Below, piece by piece: positions 24,358 to 31,489 of a stretch of DNA of 35,692 nucleotides. A model generated the notes under the pieces. It made no database searches. It was not told the origin of the DNA and saw nothing but the letters and a program-made list of their open reading frames with translations. This DNA comes from Sphaerochaeta sp. (GTDB taxonomy: Bacteria > Spirochaetota > Spirochaetia > Sphaerochaetales > Sphaerochaetaceae), in the NCBI GenBank assembly GCA_016342655.1, contig JAEINL010000038.1, forward strand, positions 1 through 35,692, in the 5' to 3' direction. Both the position numbers and the translations under genes were made by a program. Position 1 is the stretch's first letter, and every line of letters begins with the position of its first letter.

Positions 24358-25668
24358 ATGAAAAGATCATTGCTGTTGTTCGCTGTTTTGGCGCTCCTTA
24401 TCCCCTCATTCGTCTTTGCCACGGGTGCAAAGGAAACTGTTGTGGATGAGAACGCTCCGGTTACTGTCCAGTATTGGACCCATGAGGATCCTGCCAGGAC
24501 CCAGCTCGAGACTGAGTTGATCGAAGAGTTCATGAAAATGAACCCCAACATCACCGTTGTCCGCTCTACGCAGGCTTCTGTGAAGCAGATTGAACTGGTC
24601 CAGACGGCCTTCGCTGCAAACCAGGGACCTGACATGTTCAACCTGCCTATCGAGAACCAGTATGCGTATATCTCCAACGCCCGTGTCGCTCCTGTCGACT
24701 ACAAGGCTGCCGGATATGCGAGCAAGCAGGATCTGCTTGACAAGTACATCCCTGGTGTCTTGGATACGGTAACCGTTGATGGAGAGGTCTATGGTCTCCC
24801 CCTTGAGCTGACCAACTGGTCCATTTACCTTAACAAGAAAATCTTCCGAAGTGCCGGTCTCAATCCCGAGACTGATTATCCCAAGACCTGGGAGGAGATG
24901 GCAGACATCTCTGAGAAACTTGTCATCCGCGATGGTGACATCCTCATTCGCCGTGGATTTGACTTCAGGTATCCATATTATCTGACATTCTTTGTCCCTA
25001 TGGTAGAACAGCTTGGTGGGGAACTGCTCAGCTCCGATGGCAAGAAGGCCATCATCGGTGACGATGCCTGGATCAAGGCACTTACCTACATGAAGGAATG
25101 GGGCCCAAGCGGACGTAACCTTGGCTCCCCTACCTACAAGAATGCCCGTAAATTGTTCAACAATGATAACAATGACATCGCCATGGCCCACACAGGGCTC
25201 TACCAGGAAGGACGCATCGAGAAAGACAATCCTGAATTCTTCGCTAGTGGAGAGTGGATGGTCATCCCGTATCCTGTGTTCGAGGATGCCGTTCGTGACG
25301 TTGCTGCCTGCTACTATGGTCACTTCTTCATGGTCAATGCTGACTCTGATCCTGCTGTTCGCAAGGCTGCCTGGAAACTCTCGGGCTTCCTGCTCAGTCA
25401 TGGTGAGGAGTATCTGACCCGTGGTGGAAACATCATCCAGCCTACCAAGGCCCTGTTTGCTTCCGACACTCTGAAGAATATGCCCTACAGCCAGGTATTC
25501 ATCGATGACATGAACCGTTCACACATGATTTACTATGGAGAGAACTCTGCACAGATTCAGACGCTGATCCGAAATGCCGTTGAATCAGTCATGCTCGGTG
25601 GAGTGAGCCCTGAGAAGGTGCTTGCCACACTCAGAGCTTCTGCACAAGAGGTTGTTGACGAACAGTAG
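24358..25668 (+). CDS. Sugar-binding protein of a carbohydrate ABC transporter
   Basis: A 436-residue exported protein of the MalE-like SBP_bac_1 class. The signal peptide MKRSLLLFAVLALLIPSFVFA is probably cut before TGAKE; no lipobox cysteine. Family stretches: 'VTVQYWTHEDPARTQLETELIEEFMKMNPNITV', 'QTAFAANQGPDMFNLP', 'VDGEVYGLPLELTNWSIYLNKKIFRSAGLNPETDYPKTWEEM' and 'AMAHTGLYQEGRI'. The sugar is not predictable. TTAGGAGG lies 5 nt upstream of the ATG. It is followed by a strong hairpin, then two permease genes and a HAD hydrolase; no ATPase gene is in the cluster, so a shared MsiK/UgpC-type ATPase elsewhere is presumably used. Confidence 0.9.
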   Translation: MKRSLLLFAVLALLIPSFVFATGAKETVVDENAPVTVQYWTHEDPARTQLETELIEEFMKMNPNITVVRSTQASVKQIELVQTAFAANQGPDMFNLPIENQYAYISNARVAPVDYKAAGYASKQDLLDKYIPGVLDTVTVDGEVYGLPLELTNWSIYLNKKIFRSAGLNPETDYPKTWEEMADISEKLVIRDGDILIRRGFDFRYPYYLTFFVPMVEQLGGELLSSDGKKAIIGDDAWIKALTYMKEWGPSGRNLGSPTYKNARKLFNNDNNDIAMAHTGLYQEGRIEKDNPEFFASGEWMVIPYPVFEDAVRDVAACYYGHFFMVNADSDPAVRKAAWKLSGFLLSHGEEYLTRGGNIIQPTKALFASDTLKNMPYSQVFIDDMNRSHMIYYGENSAQIQTLIRNAVESVMLGGVSPEKVLATLRASAQEVVDEQ

Positions 25669-25690
25669 AACAGTAGTGGTTGTTGAGAGC

Positions 25691-25722
25691 GTTCTGCCGG
25701 CTTGGTCGGCAGAACCTCTTTT
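25691..25722 (+). terminator. Strong hairpin between sugar-binding protein and permease genes
   Basis: GTTCTGCCG pairs perfectly with CGGCAGAAC around a 7-nt loop, followed by CTCTTTTCC. It is 23 bp after the stop and should partially terminate transcription before the permeases. Confidence 0.7.
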
Positions 25723-25874
25723 CCTCTTCTTTCTTTGTTGTTCTCTCTTCTTTCTTCCTTTTCAGTATTCACTGATAGCTCTTTGCTCTATCTGCTTGAG
25801 CTTGTATTTTGGCTCAATGTGGTCTGCATCACACAAACTTTGGGCAACTCTGCCCGCTTTCCAGGAGAGACTCT

Positions 25875-26807
25875 ATGGGTTCCAAGAAAAGTTTCAGCAT
25901 CGAGAAAAAACAGGCGCGATGGGGATTTGCCTTTGTAGTTCCCTCCCTTGTCTTCTTCTCAGTTTTTAATTTCTATCCTATCCTCAATGCTTTTTATATG
26001 AGCTTCTTCAACAGGAAGGCCCTGAGCAAGGCTCCTCCGAAGTTTCTCGGATTTGACAACTACCTGCGTCTGTTTAACCTTGAAACAGCGGGTAATGAGC
26101 TCTCCTTCCTCAACTCACTGAAATCAACTCTGGTGTTCACCTTGGGGACCTTTATCCCCCTTCTTATCTTGAGTCTCGTCATAGCTGTCTTTATCAGTTA
26201 TCTCTCCAGCAACAAGAGCAAGAAGTTTTTGCAAGTGGCCTACTATTGCCCTGCAATTCTTTCCTCTGTGGTAGCAGCAACCATCTGGATGCTCATCTTT
26301 GACCCAAGAGGCTTGGGGAACCAGTGGATGAACGCCCTGATGGGGACACCGGGAACTGACCACCGTTGGCTTGTCGACCCGGTCATGGAGCAGGTCTCCA
26401 CCATGGTCATCTACTTCTGGAAGTATATTGGGTACTTCGTCATCCTGTTCATAACCGGCCTAGCCTCGATCCCCCCTACCATCTACGAGGCTTCGACCAT
26501 TGATGGTGCCAACAAATGGCAATCCTTCTGGCGCATTACCCTCCCTCTGTTGAAGCCTACAGTAGTGTTGGTCTCTGTCATGGCCATGTTGCAGTGTCTG
26601 AAGACTTTCGGTACCCAGTACATGCTTTACTCAAATGGGGCTCCAAGGGCACCCATCAATGTAATTACCTTCAATATCTATATTACAGGTATCCAACAGC
26701 AGTACCTCAGTCGGGCCAGTGCCATGAGTATCGTACTATTCATCCTTATGCTCTCGCTGACCTTGGTCCAGTTCAAGACTACCAAGAGCGAGAATGTGGA
26801 ATACTAG
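25875..26807 (+). CDS. Sugar ABC transporter permease (MalF type)
   Basis: A 310-residue polytopic membrane protein. 'FAFVVPSLVFFSVFNFYPILNAFYMSF' is the first helix, and the EAA loop reads 'YEASTIDGANKWQSFWRITLPLLKPT', the usual ATPase contact in the second half. Start chosen at 25875 because AGGAG lies 8 nt upstream and the first residues (MGSKKSFSIEKKQ) are hydrophilic as expected; the frame is open for 22 codons further upstream. It is 6 bp from the next permease and heteromerises with it. Confidence 0.92.
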   Translation: MGSKKSFSIEKKQARWGFAFVVPSLVFFSVFNFYPILNAFYMSFFNRKALSKAPPKFLGFDNYLRLFNLETAGNELSFLNSLKSTLVFTLGTFIPLLILSLVIAVFISYLSSNKSKKFLQVAYYCPAILSSVVAATIWMLIFDPRGLGNQWMNALMGTPGTDHRWLVDPVMEQVSTMVIYFWKYIGYFVILFITGLASIPPTIYEASTIDGANKWQSFWRITLPLLKPTVVLVSVMAMLQCLKTFGTQYMLYSNGAPRAPINVITFNIYITGIQQQYLSRASAMSIVLFILMLSLTLVQFKTTKSENVEY

Positions 26808-26816
26808 GAGGGTATG

Positions 26817-27665
26817 ATGCAAAAACTAAAAAACATAACACTTCCCAAAGCCCTGATGGTTCTTTTCCTGTTTGCCATGATTCTCTTTACCCTGATGCCC
26901 ATCGTCTTCATGATAACAGCCTCGATGATGAGTTCTAGCCAGATAGTTCGTATGCCGTTCAATTGGATTCCTGAAGGGTTGCATTGGGAGAACTTTGCAA
27001 AGGCTATCATGGGCAATGATGGGACCTATATTTTCCTTCGCAATATTTCCAACTCCCTGATCGTAAGCACCACAGTAGCCATAACGACGGTCATGCTCGC
27101 GGCCCTCACCGGATATGGGCTTGCAAAGTTCAAGTTCAGGGGAAGAAACACGGTTTTCATGATGATCATGGCAACCATGATGATACCCTTTGAAGCGATC
27201 ATGATCCCCTTGTACATGGTGGTAATGGTGCTTCGTATCCAGAACAGCTATATAGGACTTATTCTTCCCTTCCTAGTAAGTGCCTTCGGTATCTTCCAGA
27301 TGAAGCAGTACCTGACAACCTTTCCCACCGAGTTCCTCGATGCAGCCCGTGTCGATGGCATGGGTGAGTTCGGTATTTTCACTAGGATTGTATTTCCGAA
27401 CTGCAAACCGGTGATAGCCACCTTGGCAATCCTCTCCTTCAGGGGGCAGTGGGATAACCTGTTGTGGCCTCTGTTGGTAAGCCAGAGTGACAAGATGAAG
27501 ACCATTCCCCAGTACATCTCCAACTTTGCGTTGGAGAGAAGCACCGACGAAGGGGCGATGATGGCAGCGGCTTTGTTGGCTTCGATACCAATGTTCTTGC
27601 TTTTTATGTCCCTTACCAAGTACTTTATAGGTGGCTCAGCAGTATATGAGTCAAGGAAGGGTTAA
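26817..27665 (+). CDS. Sugar ABC transporter permease (MalG type)
   Basis: A 282-residue permease. The N-terminal helix is 'ALMVLFLFAMILFTLMPIVFMITASMM', followed by 'SNSLIVSTTVAITTVMLAALTGYGLAKFKFRGRN' and the EAA loop 'FLDAARVDGMGEFGIFTRIVFPNCKPV'. Two adjacent ATGs are possible (26814, 26817); TAGGAGGG is better spaced for the second. It works with the preceding MalF-type protein, with the ATPase encoded elsewhere. Confidence 0.92.
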   Translation: MQKLKNITLPKALMVLFLFAMILFTLMPIVFMITASMMSSSQIVRMPFNWIPEGLHWENFAKAIMGNDGTYIFLRNISNSLIVSTTVAITTVMLAALTGYGLAKFKFRGRNTVFMMIMATMMIPFEAIMIPLYMVVMVLRIQNSYIGLILPFLVSAFGIFQMKQYLTTFPTEFLDAARVDGMGEFGIFTRIVFPNCKPVIATLAILSFRGQWDNLLWPLLVSQSDKMKTIPQYISNFALERSTDEGAMMAAALLASIPMFLLFMSLTKYFIGGSAVYESRKG

Positions 27666-27667
27666 AT

Positions 27668-28528
27668 ATGTTTGATCGAATTTGTACTGACATCCACAGT
27701 AGTGATCCTCTTTTTGCTCCTCTGCTGGCAATCTGCCCGGAGTTGGAGATGTTCCCGCCCCTAGGGGATCTTCCCTACAGCCGCTACCTGTTGGTTTCCA
27801 AGAACCAGGACAGTATCGGCAAGGCGCGACAGATGGGCATAGCAAGTGCAAGCCCAAATCCCGAGCTCAAGGCTGATATCCTTGCGAAGGAAGTCAAGGC
27901 TCTTCGGCCCTATCTCTCCTTCATCAACGATCCTGTAGAAGGGTGTGACCTCTTCATTTTTGATATGGGGAACGTGGTAGTCAAGAACATCCATATGCTG
28001 GGTAAGGTCTCCAGGCGTCTGGGCCTCGACAAGGAGGAGTTCAAATCAGACTACCGCAACTATGATTTTGCCATGATGGATGGAACGTTGCCCATAGAAG
28101 CCTATTGGGAGCACGTCCGTTCCAAGTTTGGCATCACCGTTGAGGGGAATCCCTTTGCCAAGGATTTTACCCCACACTTCAACGAAGAGGTGGTCAACCT
28201 TATCAAGGCTCTCCGCTCTGAGGGCAAGAGAGTTGTCTGCGGCTCAAATACCTTTGCCCCGCATTGGGACATCCTGGAGAGGATGGGTGCCCTTGCTCTC
28301 TTCGACAAGAGCTACGCATCCCATGAGATGGGTATCTCAAAACCGGCAAGACAGTTCTTTGAGCATATTCTGGCCAAGGAGAAGGCTGAGGCAAAGAAGA
28401 CCTACTACATTGATGACTACGAGGAGAACATTGTGCAGGCCTCCACACTGGGTATGCAGTGCCTGCTCTACACTGATGGTATCAGGCAGAGTGCTTCAGA
28501 GAAGCTCAACGAGGCGTTTGGTCTCTAA
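27668..28528 (+). CDS. HAD-superfamily hydrolase with an N-terminal extension
   Basis: A 286-residue protein. HAD motifs are FDMGNVVV (motif I, nucleophile Asp99; the second Asp is replaced by Gly, as in the 'DxGNV' YihX-like group), 'CGSNT' (motif II), Lys in 'GISKPARQFF' (motif III) and 'YIDDYEEN' (motif IV). YihX-type enzymes are sugar-1-phosphatases. The first 90 residues form an extra part I do not recognise ('HSSDPLFAPLLAICPELEMFPPLGDLPYSRY'). It begins 2 bp after the MalG-type stop, so it belongs to the sugar operon and may dephosphorylate a derivative of the imported sugar. Confidence 0.75.
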   Translation: MFDRICTDIHSSDPLFAPLLAICPELEMFPPLGDLPYSRYLLVSKNQDSIGKARQMGIASASPNPELKADILAKEVKALRPYLSFINDPVEGCDLFIFDMGNVVVKNIHMLGKVSRRLGLDKEEFKSDYRNYDFAMMDGTLPIEAYWEHVRSKFGITVEGNPFAKDFTPHFNEEVVNLIKALRSEGKRVVCGSNTFAPHWDILERMGALALFDKSYASHEMGISKPARQFFEHILAKEKAEAKKTYYIDDYEENIVQASTLGMQCLLYTDGIRQSASEKLNEAFGL

Positions 28529-28576
28529 AGAGTACCCTACAGCAGTCTCTTGTATCCCTTGTACGATAGGTAGTGC

Positions 28577-28610
28577 CAGTTCCTCGGGAAAATCCCGAGG
28601 AACTGTTGTT
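28577..28610 (+). terminator. 13-bp perfect hairpin downstream of the sugar operon
   Basis: CAGTTCCTCGGGA pairs perfectly with TCCCGAGGAACTG around AAA, followed by TTGTTGTG. It is about 50 bp after the HAD hydrolase stop and lies within the last codons of the hipA remnant. It could end the rightward operon, though the T tract is interrupted. Confidence 0.5.
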
Positions 28611-28795
28611 GTGACCTCTTCAACTGCTGAAGGGACCTTCTGCAAGATTTTACTGATGATTTCGTCCAGCAATACGGCCGATCCCGTATTGCTTTGGCTG
28701 TCTCAAGCCAATGCCTCTTGTGTATTTTATCCCATTCGTAATGCCGGCTTTTTCCCATTACGGCCATTGTCATCTTCAATTTATGCTTTGGGATC

Positions 28796-28950
28796 ATTCC
28801 CCAACGAAGCGAGAGTAGCACAAGCATTATCATTGTTCCATTACCGAGCGAGTGCCGGGAAAGCAAGGTGAGATACGTGAGCCCCTTGGGGCGGAAAAGG
28901 AGGCAACGCCTCCTCTTTCCAGGGCTTGCCCTGGGGTATTGATACCTTTC
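28796..28950 (+). repeat. Dispersed hairpin element, copy C (long form, 155 bp, inside hipA)
   Basis: It begins ATTCCCCAACGAAG and ends GATACCTTTC, antisense to the hipA remnant. The hipA flank on either side of it shares CATTCC, 155 bp apart. Deleting 155 bp rejoins GHGVG with MIPKHKLK in frame, matching the GHG-x-x-(M/L)-x-P-x-K-x-K pattern of HipA proteins. This defines the element boundary from biology rather than from repeat alignment alone. Confidence 0.92.
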
Positions 28951-29294
28951 ATTCCAACGCCATGGCCAAGTGCCGGATAGGCGGACACCACATCATACAG
29001 AGGAGTCAGCGTGTACCGTCCTTGTCTTTCAAGAAAGATACTGAAGTCTTTGGCATGACCATCTGGAGCTGCTAGCAACCAGAAAAGTATTTGCGCCTTG
29101 AGGAACTTTAAGAAACTATCGAGCGTACATCGCTCTGGATTATTCTCAAGGGCAGAGATTGTCTTGGAGAGCAAGCCGACTTTTGCTGCGGCTTCGGCCT
29201 GAGTGAGGTGCAACGTTTTTCGGCGATTACAAGATGGTATGGAGTAAGTATGAGATGTTCCATGAGGCCTCCAAAGAGATTACAACTCAAAGTA

Positions 29295-29312
29295 TATACC
29301 TTGTAGGGTATA
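29295..29312 (-). promoter_or_regulatory. HipB-type operator O1
   Basis: TATAC-N8-GTATA (TATACCTTGTAGGGTATA), the same 5-8-5 architecture as the E. coli HipB operator TATCC-N8-GGATA. It lies 32 bp upstream of the hipB start. Confidence 0.5.
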
Positions 29313-29321
29313 ATCTAAAAA

Positions 29322-29339
29322 AATACCTTATAGGATATG
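29322..29339 (-). promoter_or_regulatory. HipB-type operator O2
   Basis: AATACCTTATAGGATATG, an imperfect version of O1 with the same core (CTTATAGG versus CTTGTAGG), centred 27 bp from O1. Spaced repeats like this are typical of HipB autoregulation. Confidence 0.45.
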
Positions 29340-29478
29340 AATGGTAGTTGGTTTAGTTTCAGTCCTTTCGAAATGCTAGGCCTTTTGAGTATTTTCCAAG
29401 ATGAGCTACTTGCTAGGCCTTTGTTGTGGGTGAAGAACTTTCATAGTTCTCCTCTGACTAATCCAATTCCTGCCTATC

Positions 29479-29510
29479 TTGATACCTATCGCTTTCTTTT
29501 GATAGTATCA
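29479..29510 (+). promoter_or_regulatory. Promoter with overlapping inverted repeat upstream of a small gene
   Basis: TTGATA (29479-29484) and TAGTAT (29503-29508) with an 18-bp spacer. TGATACcTATC pairs with GATAGTATCA across the spacer and -10, so a repressor could sit here. Confidence 0.5.
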
Positions 29511-29535
29511 GAGGTGTGAATCACAGGGGGATTAC

Positions 29536-29784
29536 ATGGCATATTCAGAACAACAATGGAAAGAAGCTAAGAGCCGGTGCAAACTAAGCGCCGATGATGT
29601 ACGTATTGCGAAGGAAATGGGGCTCAATCCACGGAGCCTGATAAAAAACATCCCGAACAGACAGGAGGCATGGAAACTGCCAGTGAAAGAATGGCTGCGA
29701 GAAATATGGGAGGATCGCCAAGAAAAGGCCCGAAAAAAGCGGTTAAAAAAAGAAAGGAGCGCAGCAGTAGATGGAAACCTATGA
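29536..29784 (+). CDS. Small conserved hypothetical protein (82 aa)
   Basis: An 82-residue, soluble, strongly charged protein starting MAYSEQQWKEAKSRCKLSADDVRIAKEMGLNPRSLIKNIPNRQEAWKLPVKEWLREIWEDRQ, ending in a Lys/Arg-rich helix. The 'DDVRIAKEMGLNPRSLIKNIP' segment looks like a helix-turn-helix or helical hairpin. I recall close relatives annotated only as hypothetical in Firmicutes and spirochaetes, so it is likely a real conserved family without known function. GGGGGAT precedes the ATG, and a promoter with an inverted repeat lies just upstream. It stands before the HepT/MntA pair and could be a member of that mobile module. Confidence 0.65.
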   Translation: MAYSEQQWKEAKSRCKLSADDVRIAKEMGLNPRSLIKNIPNRQEAWKLPVKEWLREIWEDRQEKARKKRLKKERSAAVDGNL

Positions 29785-29866
29785 AGGATACGGCATGCGT
29801 ACGAAGCTTCTTGATGAAGCCTCCACGTTTCTCTCGGAGGCAGGCCTGAAAACATTGCGTGCATGA
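29771..29866 (+). other. 31-codon open frame overlapping the small gene
   Basis: An ATG at 29771 within the previous gene opens METYEGYGMRTKLLDEASTF then LSEAGLKTLRA and a TGA. The composition is protein-like, but the nearest purine-rich site is 12 nt away. It could be a truncated gene start. The rest of the stretch to 29998 shows nothing I can assign. Confidence 0.2.
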
Positions 29867-29998
29867 TGTCCATGAGAATCGGTATGAGATTAGATTTTTG
29901 CATCCAGGAGAGATAAGCACGTACAGTGAAGAACCTGGGAATTGTGGGAAATCCATTTCCATGCCAAGATGAACTCCAATACAGGAGAACCAATCCGT

Positions 29999-30427
29999 AT
30001 GGAAATACAGCAAGATACCCGCTGGATTCAGCGCCTTTCAAATTTCTCCCGGGCTCTTTCACAATTGGAGGGTACTGTCTCGTTGGCGGAGCAAAGGCCC
30101 CTGAGTGAATTGGAACAGCAAGGGATGATTCAAGCCTTCAAATGCACCCATGAGCTAGGCTGGAAGGTGCTCCGCGATTATCTCAAGGATCAAGGGACAC
30201 AACAGCTGTATGGCTCGAAAGATACTGTCCGTGAGGCTTTCGCTGTGGGCTTGATTCAGGATGGAGAAGCTTGGATGGAGATGATCAGGGATTGCAACAG
30301 TAGCAGCCATACCTACAACGTAGAAGTCGCCCACGCGATTGTCACCCATGTCATCAACACCTATATTTATAGATTCAAAGAGCTTCAGAAAACATTTGAA
30401 GGCCTTGCCCATGAAATCAAAGCCTGA
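29999..30427 (+). CDS. HepT-like toxin (HI0074 / nucleotidyltransferase substrate-binding family)
   Basis: A 142-residue all-helical protein. 'DTRWIQRLSNFSRALSQLE', 'FKCTHELGWKVLRDYLKDQG', 'YGSKDTVREAFAVGLIQDGEAWMEMIRDCNSSSHTYN' are characteristic of the HI0074 family. The RDCNSSSH segment (Arg97-x6-His104) corresponds to the conserved R-x4-6-H of HepT-type RNases. In studied pairs the toxin is held in check by AMP or polyAMP transfer from the MntA partner to a Tyr near this motif; a Tyr (106) is present. Start chosen at 29999 (AGGAG 11 nt upstream); an ATG 10 codons earlier is possible. It overlaps the MntA-like gene by 17 bp. Confidence 0.8.
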   Translation: MEIQQDTRWIQRLSNFSRALSQLEGTVSLAEQRPLSELEQQGMIQAFKCTHELGWKVLRDYLKDQGTQQLYGSKDTVREAFAVGLIQDGEAWMEMIRDCNSSSHTYNVEVAHAIVTHVINTYIYRFKELQKTFEGLAHEIKA

Positions 30428-30737
30428 AGCGCTCAATATCGGCCTAAAGCCTGAAATTCTCAATCTACTCAATGCGGTATTCCATACATACGAGGCGTTG
30501 GACACCGTAGTGCTCTATGGTTCCCGAGCAAAAGGAACCTATCATGCTGGCTCGGATATTGATATAACCCTTACAGGGGAGAACCTCAAGGATTCCTTGG
30601 TTGGCAAGATTGAGGAAGATATCGACAATCTTCTTTTTCCCTACTCCTTCGATATCTCCTTATGGTCTCAGATTGATAATGCTGAGTTGCGTGCGCACAT
30701 CGAGCGCGTAGGAATCATCATCTATCAGAGACTGTAA
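30411..30737 (+). CDS. MntA-like minimal nucleotidyltransferase antitoxin
   Basis: A 108-residue protein of the HI0073/MNT family. 'DTVVLYGSRAKGTYHAGSDIDITL' is an intact GSX10DXD motif (Gly37-Ser38, Asp49, Asp51), the catalytic site of minimal nucleotidyltransferases. Such proteins neutralise HepT toxins by adding adenylyl groups. The ATG at 30411 lies within the toxin gene, so the two are translationally coupled. Both look complete, in contrast with the broken TA loci on either side. Confidence 0.85.
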   Translation: MKSKPEALNIGLKPEILNLLNAVFHTYEALDTVVLYGSRAKGTYHAGSDIDITLTGENLKDSLVGKIEEDIDNLLFPYSFDISLWSQIDNAELRAHIERVGIIIYQRL

Positions 30738-30808
30738 GGGACAAGGAAGACTTTTCCCTTGTTCATAATCCCCAGATAGGCAAAGAAATGCTTATGCTTC
30801 CTAGCGTA

Positions 30809-31117
30809 TCAGCCTTTGAGTATGAACTGCTTGATAAAAGCAGGGTTGTCCCTGATTATCTGGAGGAGCCTGCGAGAGGGGCCTTCGGGCTTGTTTCTTC
30901 CACATTCCCATGCCTCGACAGTTTTTTTGGAAACACCAAGTGAGGAAGCGAATACCACCTGACTCAAACCAACTTTCTTCCGGATGTGCTTGATATTTTC
31001 ACTGCTGAACATCTCTACCGGCTTGACGGCGATTAATGTCCTCCTTGCGTTGATCTCTCCTTCCTGATATTTGACAGCCTCATCCAGCCCCTGCATGAGG
31101 CTTTTATAGACACTCAT
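30809..31117 (-). CDS. Xre-family antitoxin (HigA-like), now without its toxin
   Basis: A 102-residue protein. The N-terminus 'MSVYKSLMQGLDEAVKYQEG' is the usual antitoxin arm, and residues 40-78 'ENIKHIRKKVGLSQVVFASSLGVSKKTVEAWECGRNKPEG' form an Xre helix-turn-helix. Proteins of exactly this build are second genes of RelE/HigB-type loci. AAGGA lies directly before the ATG. Upstream only the first codons of a toxin remain, in frame with this gene, and a palindromic operator sits in the promoter. It is likely an orphan antitoxin that still regulates its promoter. Confidence 0.75.
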   Translation of the reverse strand: MSVYKSLMQGLDEAVKYQEGEINARRTLIAVKPVEMFSSENIKHIRKKVGLSQVVFASSLGVSKKTVEAWECGRNKPEGPSRRLLQIIRDNPAFIKQFILKG

Positions 31118-31201
31118 TTCCTTATCTCTTGTTTCTCCAGACATTTTTCTAGTTTGGCGCTCAATCTCCGGCATCATGACAAATTCACGACTGATATGCA
31201 T
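31118..31201 (-). pseudogene. N-terminal remnant of a RelE/HigB-type toxin
   Basis: From an ATG at 31201 the frame reads MHISREFVMMPEIERQTRKM, close to the first residues of RelE/HigB-like toxins (refvmtPEFerqwkkm), then SGETRDKE, and runs without a stop straight into the antitoxin Met. The remaining roughly 80 toxin residues, including the catalytic part, are gone. This looks like an in-frame deletion that fused the toxin start to the antitoxin start. The product could begin at either Met. Confidence 0.55.
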
Positions 31202-31215
31202 AAGCTGTCTAAAAA

Positions 31216-31236
31216 ATACCCTACCTGATAGGGTAT
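31216..31236 (-). promoter_or_regulatory. Palindromic operator in the antitoxin promoter
   Basis: ATACCCTA-N5-TAGGGTAT, a perfect 8-bp inverted repeat between a -35-like TTGAGC and a -10-like TATTTT on the minus strand, just upstream of the toxin remnant. A typical placement for antitoxin autorepression. Confidence 0.65.
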
Positions 31237-31333
31237 GCTCAAGATGTTTGTTCTGCAATCAGATTATTTCTCATTAATATTTTCTTTTTCTTAGTAGGCA
31301 GATAGGAGTCTGCACAGTATCTTATCTGGTTTT

Positions 31334-31489
31334 ATTCCCCAACGAAGCGAGAGTAGTGGAAGCATTACCATGTTTCCATTACCGAGCGAGTGCTGGGAAA
31401 GCAAGGTGAGATACGTGAACCCCTTGGCTCGGAAAAGGAGGCAACGCCTCCTCTTTCCAGGGCTTGCCCTGGGGGTATTGATACCTTTC
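31334..31489 (+). repeat. Dispersed hairpin element, copy D (long form, 156 bp)
   Basis: Same modules as B, C and E with one extra G before the terminal GGTATTGATACC, giving 156 bp between ATT triplets. The first hairpin has a mismatch (GAACC versus GGCTC). It touches the start of the ATPase fragment on its right; the left flank shows no matching ATPase sequence, so it sits at a deletion junction. Confidence 0.9.

Larger units (their letters stand above)
28537..29263 (-). pseudogene. Broken hipB-hipA toxin-antitoxin locus
   Basis: From the right: HipB starts at 29263 (GGAGG 6 nt upstream) with MEHLILTPYHLVIAEKR, then the frame shifts near an A run into TLHLTQAEAAAKVGLLSKTISALENNPERCTLDSF, a normal Xre helix-turn-helix. 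It is then joined in frame to the middle of HipA ('LLAAPDGHAKDFSIFLERQGRYTLTPLYDVVSAYPALGHGVG'), so the HipB end and HipA N-terminal half are deleted. Next comes a 155-bp copy of the dispersed element, then the HipA C-terminus ('MIPKHKLKMTMAVMGKSRHYEWDKIHKRHWLETAKAI') and a stop at 28537. HipA is a Ser/Thr kinase toxin that acts on glutamyl-tRNA synthetase; this copy lacks its ATP-binding half and cannot be active. Confidence 0.8.

Noticed and set aside
24406..25401. 331-codon minus-strand frame opposite the sugar-binding protein gene
   Set aside because: The plus strand has a clear signal peptide and SBP motifs; the other frame looks random.
29532..30062. 176-codon minus-strand frame opposite the 82-aa gene and the HepT start
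   Set aside because: The plus-strand genes have ribosome sites and family motifs; the opposite frame has none.
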